Below, piece by piece: positions 48,840 to 57,820 of a stretch of 64,000 nucleotides of DNA; position 1 is the first letter of the stretch, and every line of letters begins with the position of its first letter. Under the pieces are notes generated by a model. The model made no database searches. It had not been told where the DNA came from and was given only the letters and a program-made list of their open reading frames with translations. The stretch covers positions 5,766,001 through 5,830,000 of the forward strand of contig NC_019751.1 in assembly GCF_000317435.1 (NCBI RefSeq), read 5' to 3'. The DNA comes from Calothrix sp. PCC 6303. GTDB lineage: Bacteria > Cyanobacteriota > Cyanobacteriia > Cyanobacteriales > Nostocaceae. A program made the translations under genes and the position numbers.

Positions 48840-49967
48840 ATGGTCAAAATTCCCTTTGTAGACCTAAAATTTCAACATCAACCAATTGAAAGCCAAATTC
48901 AACAAGCAATTCAAGATGTTTTAAAACGGGGAGATTTTGTTTTAGGAAAAGCATTGGCAGATTTTGAGGTTGCTTTTGCCGCAGCTAGTAATAGTCAATA
49001 TGGGGTTGGTGTTGCTTCCGGAACCGATGCGATCGCACTTGGTCTGCAAGCCTGTAATATTGGTGTTGGGGATGAAGTTATAGTTCCGGCAAATACATTT
49101 GTCGCAACTCTGATTGGGGTGCTACGTGCAGGTGCAACACCGATTTTTGTTGATTGCGATCCTCAAACAGCTTTAATGGATTTAGATGCTGCTGACAAAC
49201 TTGTCACACCCAAAACCAAAGCGATTCTTCCAGTGCATTTATATGGTCAAATGGTGTCACCGAGAAAACTCCTTGAGTTTGCCGACACCCATAATGTATT
49301 AATTTTTGAAGATGCAGCACAAGCACATTTAGCTGAACGTGACGGATATGTAGCAGGTTCAGTAGGTATTGGGGCAGCTTTTAGCTTTTACCCCAGCAAA
49401 AACCTCGGTGCAATGGGTGACGGGGGAATTTTCCTGACAAAAGATTTAGAAATAGCTCAAAAAATGATCCGTTTGCGGAATTATGGGGCATCATATAAGT
49501 ATTTTCACACAGATCCAGGTACCAATAGCCGCTTAGATACCATCCAAGCTGCAATATTATTAGAGAAGTTACCATACCTATCTCAGTGGAATAGCGATCG
49601 CTTAATCATAGCAAAGCAATATGATACAGAATTGGCATCACTGGCAGCAAAAGGGATTACACCTATCCAAAATCACAGTCTCCAAGGACATGTGTATCAT
49701 CTTTACGTTGTTAAAATTGACGAAACCTGTAGTGTGGAACGTCAGGAAATTCAAGAACAGCTTGCTGTTGCCGGAATTCAAACAGGAATTCACTACCCAG
49801 TTCCCTGTCACATGCAACCAGCATTTACCTGTTTAGGTTATCAACCAGGAGATTTTCCCCATGCAGAAAAAATGGCAAAACAAATCCTCTCACTACCAAT
49901 GTACCCAGGTTTAACTAGTAGTCAAGTTACCCAAATTGTAGGTAATTTAGCAACTATTATTCGATAG
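48840..49967 (+). CDS. DegT/DnrJ/EryC1/StrS-family aminotransferase
   Basis: A PLP-dependent sugar aminotransferase of 375 residues. The start IPFVDLKFQHQPIESQIQQAI is diagnostic. Other landmarks are GVASGTDAIALGLQA (phosphate cup), FEDAAQAHLAERDG, the PLP lysine K187 in SFYPSKNLGAMGDGG, and LRNYGASYKYFH ... RLDTIQAAIL. Such enzymes make amino-sugar nucleotides for surface polysaccharide or glycoprotein glycans. Two genes downstream lies a cyanoexosortase pair; joint involvement in surface export is possible but unproven. Confidence 0.93.
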   Translation: MVKIPFVDLKFQHQPIESQIQQAIQDVLKRGDFVLGKALADFEVAFAAASNSQYGVGVASGTDAIALGLQACNIGVGDEVIVPANTFVATLIGVLRAGATPIFVDCDPQTALMDLDAADKLVTPKTKAILPVHLYGQMVSPRKLLEFADTHNVLIFEDAAQAHLAERDGYVAGSVGIGAAFSFYPSKNLGAMGDGGIFLTKDLEIAQKMIRLRNYGASYKYFHTDPGTNSRLDTIQAAILLEKLPYLSQWNSDRLIIAKQYDTELASLAAKGITPIQNHSLQGHVYHLYVVKIDETCSVERQEIQEQLAVAGIQTGIHYPVPCHMQPAFTCLGYQPGDFPHAEKMAKQILSLPMYPGLTSSQVTQIVGNLATIIR

Positions 49968-50214
49968 ATTCAGGACTTACGCAATGAATACAAATTTACG
50001 TCATTGCGACGGAAGGTAGCAATCTTTAAAGTCTACTGTTATTGTTAATATTACGTAAGTACTAAGATTTTTTGACGAAATAAAATAATAGGATCAATCT
50101 AAATTCCGCATCAACCTCATTTTTTAATGATATCAGGACTTGCACAGGGTCATTATTTCCTATTCCTTATTTCCCGTTTTTTCTTCCATCTTAATATCTT
50201 TGCAGCCTGAATTT

Positions 50215-51096
50215 ATGCAATACCGACCCCAACTGAGAAATACAAACACTTCACAACTATTTGAAATCGGAATTTTGGGTGTTCTCCTATTTCTTTATGC
50301 ACCCGTACTGATCCATTGGTATGATGGCTGGATGAACAAAAGCATCAGCACAGAACATGAATATTTCAGTCATGGATTGATAGGTTTACCTTTTGCAGGT
50401 TATTTGACTTGGATAAATCGTAAAAAATGGCAAAGATTAAATGACAGTATGCACCCAATTGGTGCTTTTTTACTATTAATTGGTGGAATTTTTTATCTCA
50501 CGGGGGTTGGAGAATGGGTTAATTTGTCCTTTCCAACTATTTTAACTGGTTTATGTTTGTGGTTAAAAGGTGCAGCAGGTTTTAAACTCTATCGATTTCC
50601 CCTGCTATTGGCATTTTTGGCAACACCTAATTCTGTACCTTATCTAATTGCACCGTTTACAATGCCCTTACAAAGTTTCATCGCTGGGACTGCGGGATTA
50701 ATTTTGAATCAGCTTGGGATGAATGTAAACGTCGATGAAATCTATATTTATATCAACGGTACAGTTGTAGAAGTTGCACCCTACTGTGCAGGTCTAAAAA
50801 TGCTCTTTACTACTATGTATGTTGGCTTAATGCTACTATATTGGACAGGTGCAATATCTTCCCGTCGAAAAATTATCTGGTTTTTATCAATAGCAGGAAT
50901 TATTAGTGTTATTGCCAACATTATTCGGAATACATTTTTGACCTTTTTCCATGGGACTGGGAAAGAAAATTTATTTGTTTGGTTACATGATAGCTGGGGA
51001 GGTGATATGTATTCAGCCTTGATGCTACTATCTTTAATCCCTATCCTCAATTGGATTGACCAAAAATTTCCCGATTCATTACCAGAAAGCGAATAG
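50215..51096 (+). CDS. Cyanoexosortase (cyanoexosortase B type)
   Basis: A membrane transpeptidase-like protein of 293 residues from the ATG at 50215; an upstream ATG at 50140 adds 25 hydrophobic residues and is less likely. About eight membrane helices. The exosortase catalytic triad is complete: C191 (VEVAPYCAGLKMLF), R238 (NIIRNTFLTFF) and H258 (WLHDSWGGD). Exosortases recognise C-terminal PEP-CTERM signals and release or anchor proteins at the surface. The B-type call rests on the adjacent partner gene at 51525. No PEP-CTERM substrate is encoded in this window. Confidence 0.88.
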   Translation: MQYRPQLRNTNTSQLFEIGILGVLLFLYAPVLIHWYDGWMNKSISTEHEYFSHGLIGLPFAGYLTWINRKKWQRLNDSMHPIGAFLLLIGGIFYLTGVGEWVNLSFPTILTGLCLWLKGAAGFKLYRFPLLLAFLATPNSVPYLIAPFTMPLQSFIAGTAGLILNQLGMNVNVDEIYIYINGTVVEVAPYCAGLKMLFTTMYVGLMLLYWTGAISSRRKIIWFLSIAGIISVIANIIRNTFLTFFHGTGKENLFVWLHDSWGGDMYSALMLLSLIPILNWIDQKFPDSLPESE

Positions 51097-51130
51097 AACG
51101 GTTATAAATTTAGTTGATTAGAACTAAACC

Positions 51131-51315
51131 TATAGGACTCATATTTGATTTATGAAACACAGGTAGGGGAGCCCGACATAAGGTGACTGGCGTTGTGTTA
51201 TCACGAAGTGTAACGCACCATCTTCCGGATTTTGGTGCGTATACCCTACATCTACTTAAATTTTTAAGTGCAAAGTACAGGCTACGCCAACAATAATCAA
51301 ATCGGATTTATATAG
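51131..51315. repeat. MITE-like element, copy C
   Basis: Bounded by TATAGGACTCATATTTGATT on the left and AATCAAATCGGATTTATATA on the right, which are imperfect inverted repeats of each other. Its left ~35 bp and right ~60 bp are nearly identical to copy B at 7649-7809, including CTTAAATTTTTAAGTGCAAA and GGCTACGCCAACAATAAT, while the middle ~90 bp differ. It fills much of the spacer between the exosortase and its partner gene. Confidence 0.7.
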
Positions 51316-51524
51316 AAGCAATTAGAATATCTACAGGAATCTACTTTGATTACTGCAACAATTTCCATAGCGAGGCACAAATAGCATAAAAAAGTGGAAT
51401 AAGTTTTTTAAAAAATAAAATATAATCCCTATATTAGGAGAATTTATATACCTGTTACAGGTTTGACAGTAGTTAACATTTAAACTGAACTTTGGACTTT
51501 ATTTATTAGTAATTAATTTACCAT

Positions 51525-52217
51525 ATGATTGCTTTTTCTAGATTAGTTAAAGAACGTCAATTTCCGCAGATAGTAGCATTAATTTTGTTGATCCTATTAC
51601 TAGTAATGGGGACATTACCAGGATATATGACAGGAAAATGGCAGTGGCAAAAATTACCAGAAGTCTCAACCATCAAAGAATTGAGAAAAATACATCAAAA
51701 AGGTTTAGCGGTTCCTGGTTGGCAAATAATAGAACAAAAACAAACAGAAGTTGGGGAAGGTAAATGGTCAAGGCAAGTAATTCAAAAAGATGATTCTCCA
51801 AAAAAGGCAATTTTATTATTACTGCCACAAGTTGGATTTAAAAACCATCCTAATATTGAATGGACAGAAATGAATAGTTTTTGGCATTGGGATATTGCCC
51901 AACTAAAAACAGTTGAATTTCCCCTCAAATCCGGGAATGGTAAAATTACAGCTAGATTTTTCCGTGGTGTCACCAAACAATCAACCTTTGCCGTCCTACA
52001 GTGGTATGCTTGGTCAGGTACTGGTGATCCATCTCCATTTAACTGGTTTGTAGCCGATCAGCGATCGCAATTAGAAAAAAAGCGTACTGCTTGGGTTGCA
52101 GTTAACCTAATGATTCCCATGGAACCACTCGGACAAGCTGACAAATATTTCTCAGATGCCAAATCTTTAGCTGAAACCGTTCAAGAACAATTAATGGTAA
52201 AAGCTTTGAAAAGTTAG
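51525..52217 (+). CDS. Cyanoexosortase B system-associated protein
   Basis: A 230-residue protein anchored by one N-terminal helix (IVALILLILLLVMGTLPGYM). The soluble domain (GLAVPGWQIIEQKQTEVGEGKW, FFRGVTKQSTFAVLQWYAWSGTGDPSPFNWFVADQ) resembles the EpsI-like fold found beside exosortases and matches the type that accompanies cyanoexosortase B. It probably assists processing at the outer face of the plasma membrane. It is 428 bp downstream of the exosortase on the same strand, separated by a MITE-like insertion. Confidence 0.82.
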   Translation: MIAFSRLVKERQFPQIVALILLILLLVMGTLPGYMTGKWQWQKLPEVSTIKELRKIHQKGLAVPGWQIIEQKQTEVGEGKWSRQVIQKDDSPKKAILLLLPQVGFKNHPNIEWTEMNSFWHWDIAQLKTVEFPLKSGNGKITARFFRGVTKQSTFAVLQWYAWSGTGDPSPFNWFVADQRSQLEKKRTAWVAVNLMIPMEPLGQADKYFSDAKSLAETVQEQLMVKALKS

Positions 52218-52266
52218 GTATCTACAAGTAAATACATTTTTGTTACGAAATTTGTTGAAATTAAAT

Positions 52267-52293
52267 GTAGAGACGTGACATGTCACGTCTTTT
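52267..52293. repeat. Palindromic repeat, variant copy 6
   Basis: GTAGAGACG followed by the perfect palindrome AGACGTGACATGTCACGTCT (52271-52290). The outer arm is shared with copies 1-4 and the inner stem is replaced by TGACATGTCA, again self-complementary. It lies 50 bp beyond the stop of the exosortase partner gene. Confidence 0.75.
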
Positions 52294-52361
52294 GATGATT
52301 TGGTTTATTTATGAACTAAAAATACTATCTTTGAGAACATTATCCAACTTAGCTGCTTATC

Positions 52362-53123
52362 ATGTCCCAAACACCAGAAATTGCCCTTGAGTATCGGAAT
52401 GTTAGCTTCCAAATTAATGGCAATCTCCTATTATCTAAGCTAAACCTCACCATTTACCAAGGGGAAGCCCTAATTTTACTGGGACGCAGCGGTAGCGGCA
52501 AGACTACCACCTTAAAATTAATCAATCAACTGCTAATACCCACCCAAGGACAAGTTTTAGTCAATAATCGACCAACAACTGACTGGGATACAATTCAACT
52601 ACGAAGACGAATTGGTTACGTTGTCCAGGAAATCGGTTTGTTTCCTCACTTCAGTATTGCCCAAAATGTTGGGTTAGTTCCTGCTTTAGAAAAGTGGACA
52701 CAGCAGCGGATTCAGGCACGAGTCTATGAGATGTTAAGCTTAGTTGGCTTAGAACCAGAAAAATTTGCCCAACGCTATCCCCACGAACTATCTGGTGGTC
52801 AGCGTCAGCGTGTGGGTGTCGCTAGGGCTTTAGCCGCCGATCCATCTATACTGTTGATGGATGAGCCATTTGGAGCATTAGACCCCATTACTCGCTTAGA
52901 ATTACAACAGCAATTTCTCTACTTACAAAGACAATTGGGAAAAACTGTGATTTTTGTCACCCATGACATTCAAGAAGCCTTCTTCCTAGGGACTGGAATT
53001 GGGTTAATGTATGAAGGGAATTTAGTTGCCCTAGGAACGAGAGAAGAATTTCTGCAATCTCAGCATCCAGAGGCAAAAGCTTTTATTGCTTGCTTGAATG
53101 CTTTGAATCATGACAACAACTAA
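52362..53123 (+). CDS. Osmoprotectant ABC transporter ATP-binding protein
   Basis: A 253-residue ABC ATPase. Walker A is LLGRSGSGKTTTLKL, the Q-loop VVQEIGLFPHF, the signature LSGGQRQRVGVARAL, Walker B LLMDEPFGALD and the switch His VIFVTHDIQ. The sequence fits the OpuCA/ProV-like group for glycine betaine, choline or related quaternary amines, but lacks the C-terminal CBS pair found in ionic-strength-gated members. The next gene starts 11 bp later, so they form one transporter operon. Confidence 0.93.
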   Translation: MSQTPEIALEYRNVSFQINGNLLLSKLNLTIYQGEALILLGRSGSGKTTTLKLINQLLIPTQGQVLVNNRPTTDWDTIQLRRRIGYVVQEIGLFPHFSIAQNVGLVPALEKWTQQRIQARVYEMLSLVGLEPEKFAQRYPHELSGGQRQRVGVARALAADPSILLMDEPFGALDPITRLELQQQFLYLQRQLGKTVIFVTHDIQEAFFLGTGIGLMYEGNLVALGTREEFLQSQHPEAKAFIACLNALNHDNN

Positions 53124-53134
53124 AGGATATTAAC

Positions 53135-54679
53135 TTGTTTTTTAGCCAATACACCTCAGAGATTATCCTACGCAGTGGTGAGCATTTGATCCTAGTTGCG
53201 ATCGCTATGGTTGCCGCTATCTTAATTGGTATCCCTTTTGGCATCTTCATCACTCGTGAACCAAAATTTGCCCAACCAATCCTCGGTTTAGCTAATGCAA
53301 TTCAAACCATTCCCAGTTTAGCCATTTTTGGCTTCCTAATTTCTGTACCCTTCCTGGGAGGAATTGGAAAAATTCCTGCTATTGTTGCCCTAACTCTCTA
53401 TGCTTTACTGCCTTTAATTCGCAATACTTACATTGGTATTAGCAGCATAGATCCCACCATTCGAGAGGTGGCAAGGGGAATGGGGATGACAGACTGGCAA
53501 TTACTGTCTCAGGTAGAAATTCCCCTAGCTTTAAATGTAATTTTGGCAGGAGTTAGGGTAGCCACAGTTATTTGTGTTGGGATTGCTACCATCGCAGCAG
53601 CTATCGGTGGTGGAGGATTAGGAGTATTTATTTTTCGCGGCTTGGCTACGGTTAACAACCAATTGATTTTAGCAGGGGCAATACCGGCAGCTTTGATCGC
53701 TTTAGGGGCTGATTTCGCTTTGGGATTATTGGAAAAACAATTAACAAAGCACAAAGTCAAGAAGAAAGCCAATAAGCGGAAATTAGCCATTTATTTGAGT
53801 ATATTTACATTTACCCTCATAGGATTAATTACCTTTGCTAATAAGCAAACACCACCAACAATTGTTATAGGCTCTAAGAACTTCACAGAACAATTTATTT
53901 TAGGCGAATTACTTGCTCAACAAATCGAATCCCACACCAAATTAAAAGTAGATAGACGCTTTAATTTAGGTGGAACTTTTATCTGTCACGAAGCAGTCAA
54001 AGCTGGTAAAATCTCTGGTTATGTAGAATATACAGGAACCGCATTAACAGCAGTCTTAAAAGACAAACCGATTAGTAACCCTCAAGCTGTTTTTAATCAA
54101 GTTAAACAACAATACAAGCAAAAATTTAAATTAGAAGTCATGCCGTCTCTAGGATTTAATAATACATTTGCTATGATTATCCGAGGCGATGATGCCAAAA
54201 AATTGCAAATCAAGACTCTTTCTGAAGCAACTAAATATGCTTCCCAATGGAAAGCTGGATTTGGGTATGAATTTATTGAACGCAAAGACGGTTATCCTGG
54301 TTTAGCCAAAACCTATGGGTTGAAGTTTGGCAGCATTAAACAAATGGAATTGGGACTGATGTATAAAGCTTTAGCAGCAAAACAAGTAGATTTAATCGCT
54401 GCTAATTCTACAGATGGCTTGATTCCGGCTTTAAATTTAACGATTTTAGCAGATGATAAAAATTATTTTCCTCCCTATGAAGCAGTACCTGTTTTTAACC
54501 AAGAAATCCTCGAAAAATATCCAGATTTACGAACAGCAATTAATCAATTAACTGGCTTGATTACAACTAGTGATATCCAAAAAATGAATTATCAAGTAGA
54601 TAATCAATCTCGTCCAGTTGAAGCAGTTGTTCGTGAATGGCTCAAATCTCAAAAATTAGCATCCATATCTACTACCTGA
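53135..54679 (+). CDS. Osmoprotectant ABC transporter, fused permease and substrate-binding protein
   Basis: A 514-residue fusion. Residues ~1-215 are a six-helix permease with the EAA-type loop (IREVARGMGMTDWQLLSQVEIPLALNVILAGVRVA). After one further helix (LAIYLSIFTFTLIGLITFA), residues ~238-510 are a periplasmic OpuAC/OpuCC-type binding domain (TIVIGSKNFTEQFILGELLAQQIE, GYVEYTGTALTAVL). The tether keeps the receptor at its channel. The start is a TTG at 53135, supported by AAGGAT 6-7 bp upstream. The likely ligand is glycine betaine or choline. Confidence 0.92.
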   Translation: MFFSQYTSEIILRSGEHLILVAIAMVAAILIGIPFGIFITREPKFAQPILGLANAIQTIPSLAIFGFLISVPFLGGIGKIPAIVALTLYALLPLIRNTYIGISSIDPTIREVARGMGMTDWQLLSQVEIPLALNVILAGVRVATVICVGIATIAAAIGGGGLGVFIFRGLATVNNQLILAGAIPAALIALGADFALGLLEKQLTKHKVKKKANKRKLAIYLSIFTFTLIGLITFANKQTPPTIVIGSKNFTEQFILGELLAQQIESHTKLKVDRRFNLGGTFICHEAVKAGKISGYVEYTGTALTAVLKDKPISNPQAVFNQVKQQYKQKFKLEVMPSLGFNNTFAMIIRGDDAKKLQIKTLSEATKYASQWKAGFGYEFIERKDGYPGLAKTYGLKFGSIKQMELGLMYKALAAKQVDLIAANSTDGLIPALNLTILADDKNYFPPYEAVPVFNQEILEKYPDLRTAINQLTGLITTSDIQKMNYQVDNQSRPVEAVVREWLKSQKLASISTT

Positions 54680-54791
54680 ATTAGTCTAAATTTTATATCT
54701 TCTCCTCATATTTTCCGAAATCGCCCTAGCTTGTTTGTATATAAATATTGTGGGTAAATAAATTAAGCGATACTAACTAATAACATAAAAA

Positions 54792-55469
54792 ATGAATAGT
54801 CATCAAAAATCTTTCGTTCTCACCTGTCTTAGCCTAATTTTTGCTACAGCACCATCAAACTACGCATCTGCAACAAACATACCAGCAGAGCAGAATAACC
54901 CTATCATCCTAGCTCAATCATCAACATTAAAAAATACTACCGTCTTACCAGGAAAACGCGTAGGTGCAATCACAAAAAAAACAAAAAAAGCAGATCTAAT
55001 TAAAATTTTCGGTTCATCAAAACTACAGGATGGTAAAACAGCATTTTTTGGTGGAGATGCAGAATTTTATAGTACAACAGTTAAACTTGGTAAAGCTGAA
55101 TACTCTTTAGATGTGTTATGGAAAGATCAAAAACGTACTCAAGTCGCAGGGGTAATAGTATATGATCCTCAGTGGAAAACAGCCGAAGGAATAGGAGTAG
55201 GAACCGCTTTAAATACATTACGGCAAAAAGCAGGTGAATTCAAATTCTCCGGGTTTGGTTGGGACTATGGAGGCATTATGCAATTACAAAACACCAAATT
55301 ATCTAAATACCAAAGTATAACTATCCAAATGGATATAGCTAGTAATGCTTATGATAAATACCCTAACGATGCTCAATATGCTAGTGGAGATCAAGAGCTA
55401 TTATCTCAAGATCCGAAATTAAAGAATCTAAACATATCCATTTCCCGAATGATTGTCATGTTTGATTAG
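54792..55469 (+). CDS. Secreted protein of unknown function
   Basis: A 225-residue protein with a cleavable signal peptide (SFVLTCLSLIFATAPSNYASA). The mature part begins with a Ser/Thr-rich stretch, then RVGAITKKTKKADLIKIFG, which resembles small beta-alpha modules that recur in cyanobacterial periplasmic proteins. Later segments are FFGGDAEFYSTTVKLGKAEYSLDVLWKD and GIGVGTALNTLRQKAGEF. I recognise no named domain or catalytic motif. It begins 112 bp after the transporter fusion, on the same strand. Confidence 0.7.
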   Translation: MNSHQKSFVLTCLSLIFATAPSNYASATNIPAEQNNPIILAQSSTLKNTTVLPGKRVGAITKKTKKADLIKIFGSSKLQDGKTAFFGGDAEFYSTTVKLGKAEYSLDVLWKDQKRTQVAGVIVYDPQWKTAEGIGVGTALNTLRQKAGEFKFSGFGWDYGGIMQLQNTKLSKYQSITIQMDIASNAYDKYPNDAQYASGDQELLSQDPKLKNLNISISRMIVMFD

Positions 55470-55530
55470 ATATTTTCAGTTAAATCAGGTACATTAGAGA
55501 CTTCCAAATAAAAAAATATCCCAAAGTTTC

Positions 55531-55591
55531 TTGTGGTGCAGGCATCTTGCCTGCTACTAATACAAGAGTAGGCAAGATGCCTATCCCACAA
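55531..55591. repeat. Long inverted repeat with CATCTTGCC core
   Basis: Arms of about 27 bp with a 6-nt loop: the left arm starts TTGTGGTGCAGGCATCTTGCC and the right arm is its near-complement ending GATGCCTATCCCACAA. The central AGGCATCTTGCCT block is conserved on both sides and is itself a short palindrome. The segment at 15603-15696 has a comparable GTGG ... GGCAGGATACCTG layout. It lies in the 346-bp spacer between convergent genes. A degenerate copy of the 19758 repeat lies at 55752-55788. Confidence 0.7.
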
Positions 55592-55815
55592 TATTGGATC
55601 ATTTTTTTGTGGAGTTCTCTTGTAACTTTTAGGGTGCGAGAGAAAGGGTTCCGGGGAGATATTATTTCCGGCAACCTAAGTCATGCGGACACTCTGCACA
55701 AGCGGAATATCTTCCCCGCTTTAGATGTACAAATTAGGTGCTTAAGAGCTTAAACTAGGTTCTCAAAATAGGCGAGATTTAGCTATCTATTTATATTCAC
55801 CAAAGACCCAAACTA

Positions 55816-56070
55816 CTATAGCTGTGATGGTGTTTCCGGGGCTACAGTTTCACCTTTCCCAATTTGCAAAATTAAATCCTGTTCAGTAATTAATTCATTC
55901 AACTCTTTAGTTTGCAAATTCATCTCCTCACAAGCAATCCGCAAATCTTGGGCAAACAAATTTAAATCATCCCCATAACCACATTGAAAAGCAGCAGTTT
56001 CGATTCCCTGTTTAGCATTAGCCCTTGCACAGTCAACTAACTCAGTTCCTTTTAATTTTTCTGGCTTCAT
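55816..56070 (-). CDS. Small conserved-type protein, function unknown
   Basis: An 84-residue soluble, mainly helical protein starting MKPEKLKGTELVDCARANAKQG. It contains three cysteines (ELVDC, FQCGYGDDL, RIACEEMNL) and an acidic middle part. The ATG at 56070 is preferred to one at 56082. I cannot name its family, though the composition looks like a genuine short cyanobacterial protein rather than a chance frame. Confidence 0.6.
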   Translation of the reverse strand: MKPEKLKGTELVDCARANAKQGIETAAFQCGYGDDLNLFAQDLRIACEEMNLQTKELNELITEQDLILQIGKGETVAPETPSQL

Positions 56071-56320
56071 AATGATTAGCAATATTTTCTCACTTCATCT
56101 TCAAGCTAAATCAACCTCGCCAGAATCTCATCCTTCCAATGGTTGAGAACAAACTTGAAGATTTGTAGAGATTTAATGACAACTTTTTTCCAAAGGTTAA
56201 CTTATGGCATCGTTAAAGAATGACTATGGTATAGCCTAAGGATATTATGCTAACGATACATAGCCTGATCGCTTGTAACATTCCTCCTGAAAATAAAAAA
56301 TTAAATCATAGGTAAACTTC

Positions 56321-57820
56321 ATGACTGCAACAGCGCTATCTACCAAATTTCTTCCATTAGAAGTATTGCGTTCAGGTTTACCTAACATCTGTAGTCAGGA
56401 AGCAGACATCACTTCTATTACTAACCATAAAGAACCCATATATCTAGCAAATACAAATCTCTCCTTAGAAAATATCACAGCAGCATTCACTTGTGCCCTT
56501 CACATGCACCAACCCACAATTCCCACAGGTGCAAACGGTGAACTAATCAGTAATTTACAGCACATGTTTTCTCATCCACACGACGGTGACAACCATAATG
56601 CAGGTGTCTTTGCCTGGTGCTACGGAAGAATGGGAGAATTTATCCCCCAACTAATTGATCAAGGTTGTAACCCCCGCATTATGCTTGATTACTCTGGCAA
56701 CTTGCTATGGGGATTAGTACAAATGCAGCGTCAAGACATTCTCGGCAACCTTAAGCTAATAACCTGCGATTCTCGGTATCAACCCCACGTAGAATGGTTA
56801 GGAACAATGTGGAGTCACGCAGTAGTACCCTCCACGCCCATCCCTGATATCAAGCTGCATATCCAAGCATGGCAACATTATTTTGCAGCAATATTTGGCT
56901 ATGAAGCTTTAAGAAGAGTCAGAGGTTTTTCTCCTCCAGAAATGCATTTGCCCAACCATCCTGATACATTATTTGCATATATTAAAGCTTTGAAAGAATG
57001 TGGTTATCAATGGTTGATGGTACAAGAACATTCCGTAGAAAACATTGATGGTACTGGATTGAGCCAAGAACAAAAATATATTCCAAATAAATTAGTAGCT
57101 AGAAATTCGCACGGCGAAACCATTAGCATCACAGCATTAATTAAAACTCAAGGTTCGGATACAAAATTAGTAGCACAGATGCAGCCATATTTTGAAGCGA
57201 AAGGGAAAGGCAAGCAAAAGATTAATAAAACAGAGATTCCGGCTTTAGTAACTCAAATTGCCGATGGCGAGAATGGAGGTGTCATGATGAATGAATATCC
57301 GCGTGATTTTTTCCGTGTATATCAAGAAATTCGAGATGTAGGATCAAACCATTCAGGGATAGTAGCCATTAATGGAACTGAATATCTAGAACTAATTGAA
57401 AATTCTGGAGTAGATTGTAATGATTATTCAGCAATTCAAGCTGTACAACAACATAAAATTTGGCAACGAGTTAATCCTGATCAATCAACACTAGATGCTG
57501 TAGAACAAGCAATTAAAGAATTGAAAGCTACTGATCATCAATTTAATATGGATGGAGCATCATGGACTGATGACTTAAGTTGGGTAAAAGGATATGAAAA
57601 TGTCTTAGAACCAATGAATAAACTTAGTGCTGCATTTCATCATAAGTTTGATCCTCTGGTATACCAAGATCCATCAATCAAACAGGGAGAAAATTACCAA
57701 GAAGCTTTACTGTACAATTTGTTAGTTCAAACTAGCTGTTTTCGATATTGGGGACAGGGAACTTGGACAGATTACGCAAGAGAGCTATACCGCAGAGGTA
57801 GTTTAGCAACATCTGTCTAG
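56321..57820 (+). CDS. Glycoside hydrolase family 57-like protein
   Basis: A 499-residue protein with the marks of GH57 enzymes (alpha-amylase, branching and related alpha-glucan enzymes). Motif 1 is CALHMHQPTIP (HxHQP-type), motif 2 region is NLLWGLVQMQRQD, and motif 3 region GFSPPEMHLPN carries the putative acidic residue. WMxQEHSVE and GASWTDDLSWV follow. No signal peptide is present, so it is cytoplasmic. Acting on glycogen or another alpha-glucan is the family expectation; the exact reaction is not readable. It has no operon partner. Confidence 0.85.
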   Translation: MTATALSTKFLPLEVLRSGLPNICSQEADITSITNHKEPIYLANTNLSLENITAAFTCALHMHQPTIPTGANGELISNLQHMFSHPHDGDNHNAGVFAWCYGRMGEFIPQLIDQGCNPRIMLDYSGNLLWGLVQMQRQDILGNLKLITCDSRYQPHVEWLGTMWSHAVVPSTPIPDIKLHIQAWQHYFAAIFGYEALRRVRGFSPPEMHLPNHPDTLFAYIKALKECGYQWLMVQEHSVENIDGTGLSQEQKYIPNKLVARNSHGETISITALIKTQGSDTKLVAQMQPYFEAKGKGKQKINKTEIPALVTQIADGENGGVMMNEYPRDFFRVYQEIRDVGSNHSGIVAINGTEYLELIENSGVDCNDYSAIQAVQQHKIWQRVNPDQSTLDAVEQAIKELKATDHQFNMDGASWTDDLSWVKGYENVLEPMNKLSAAFHHKFDPLVYQDPSIKQGENYQEALLYNLLVQTSCFRYWGQGTWTDYARELYRRGSLATSV

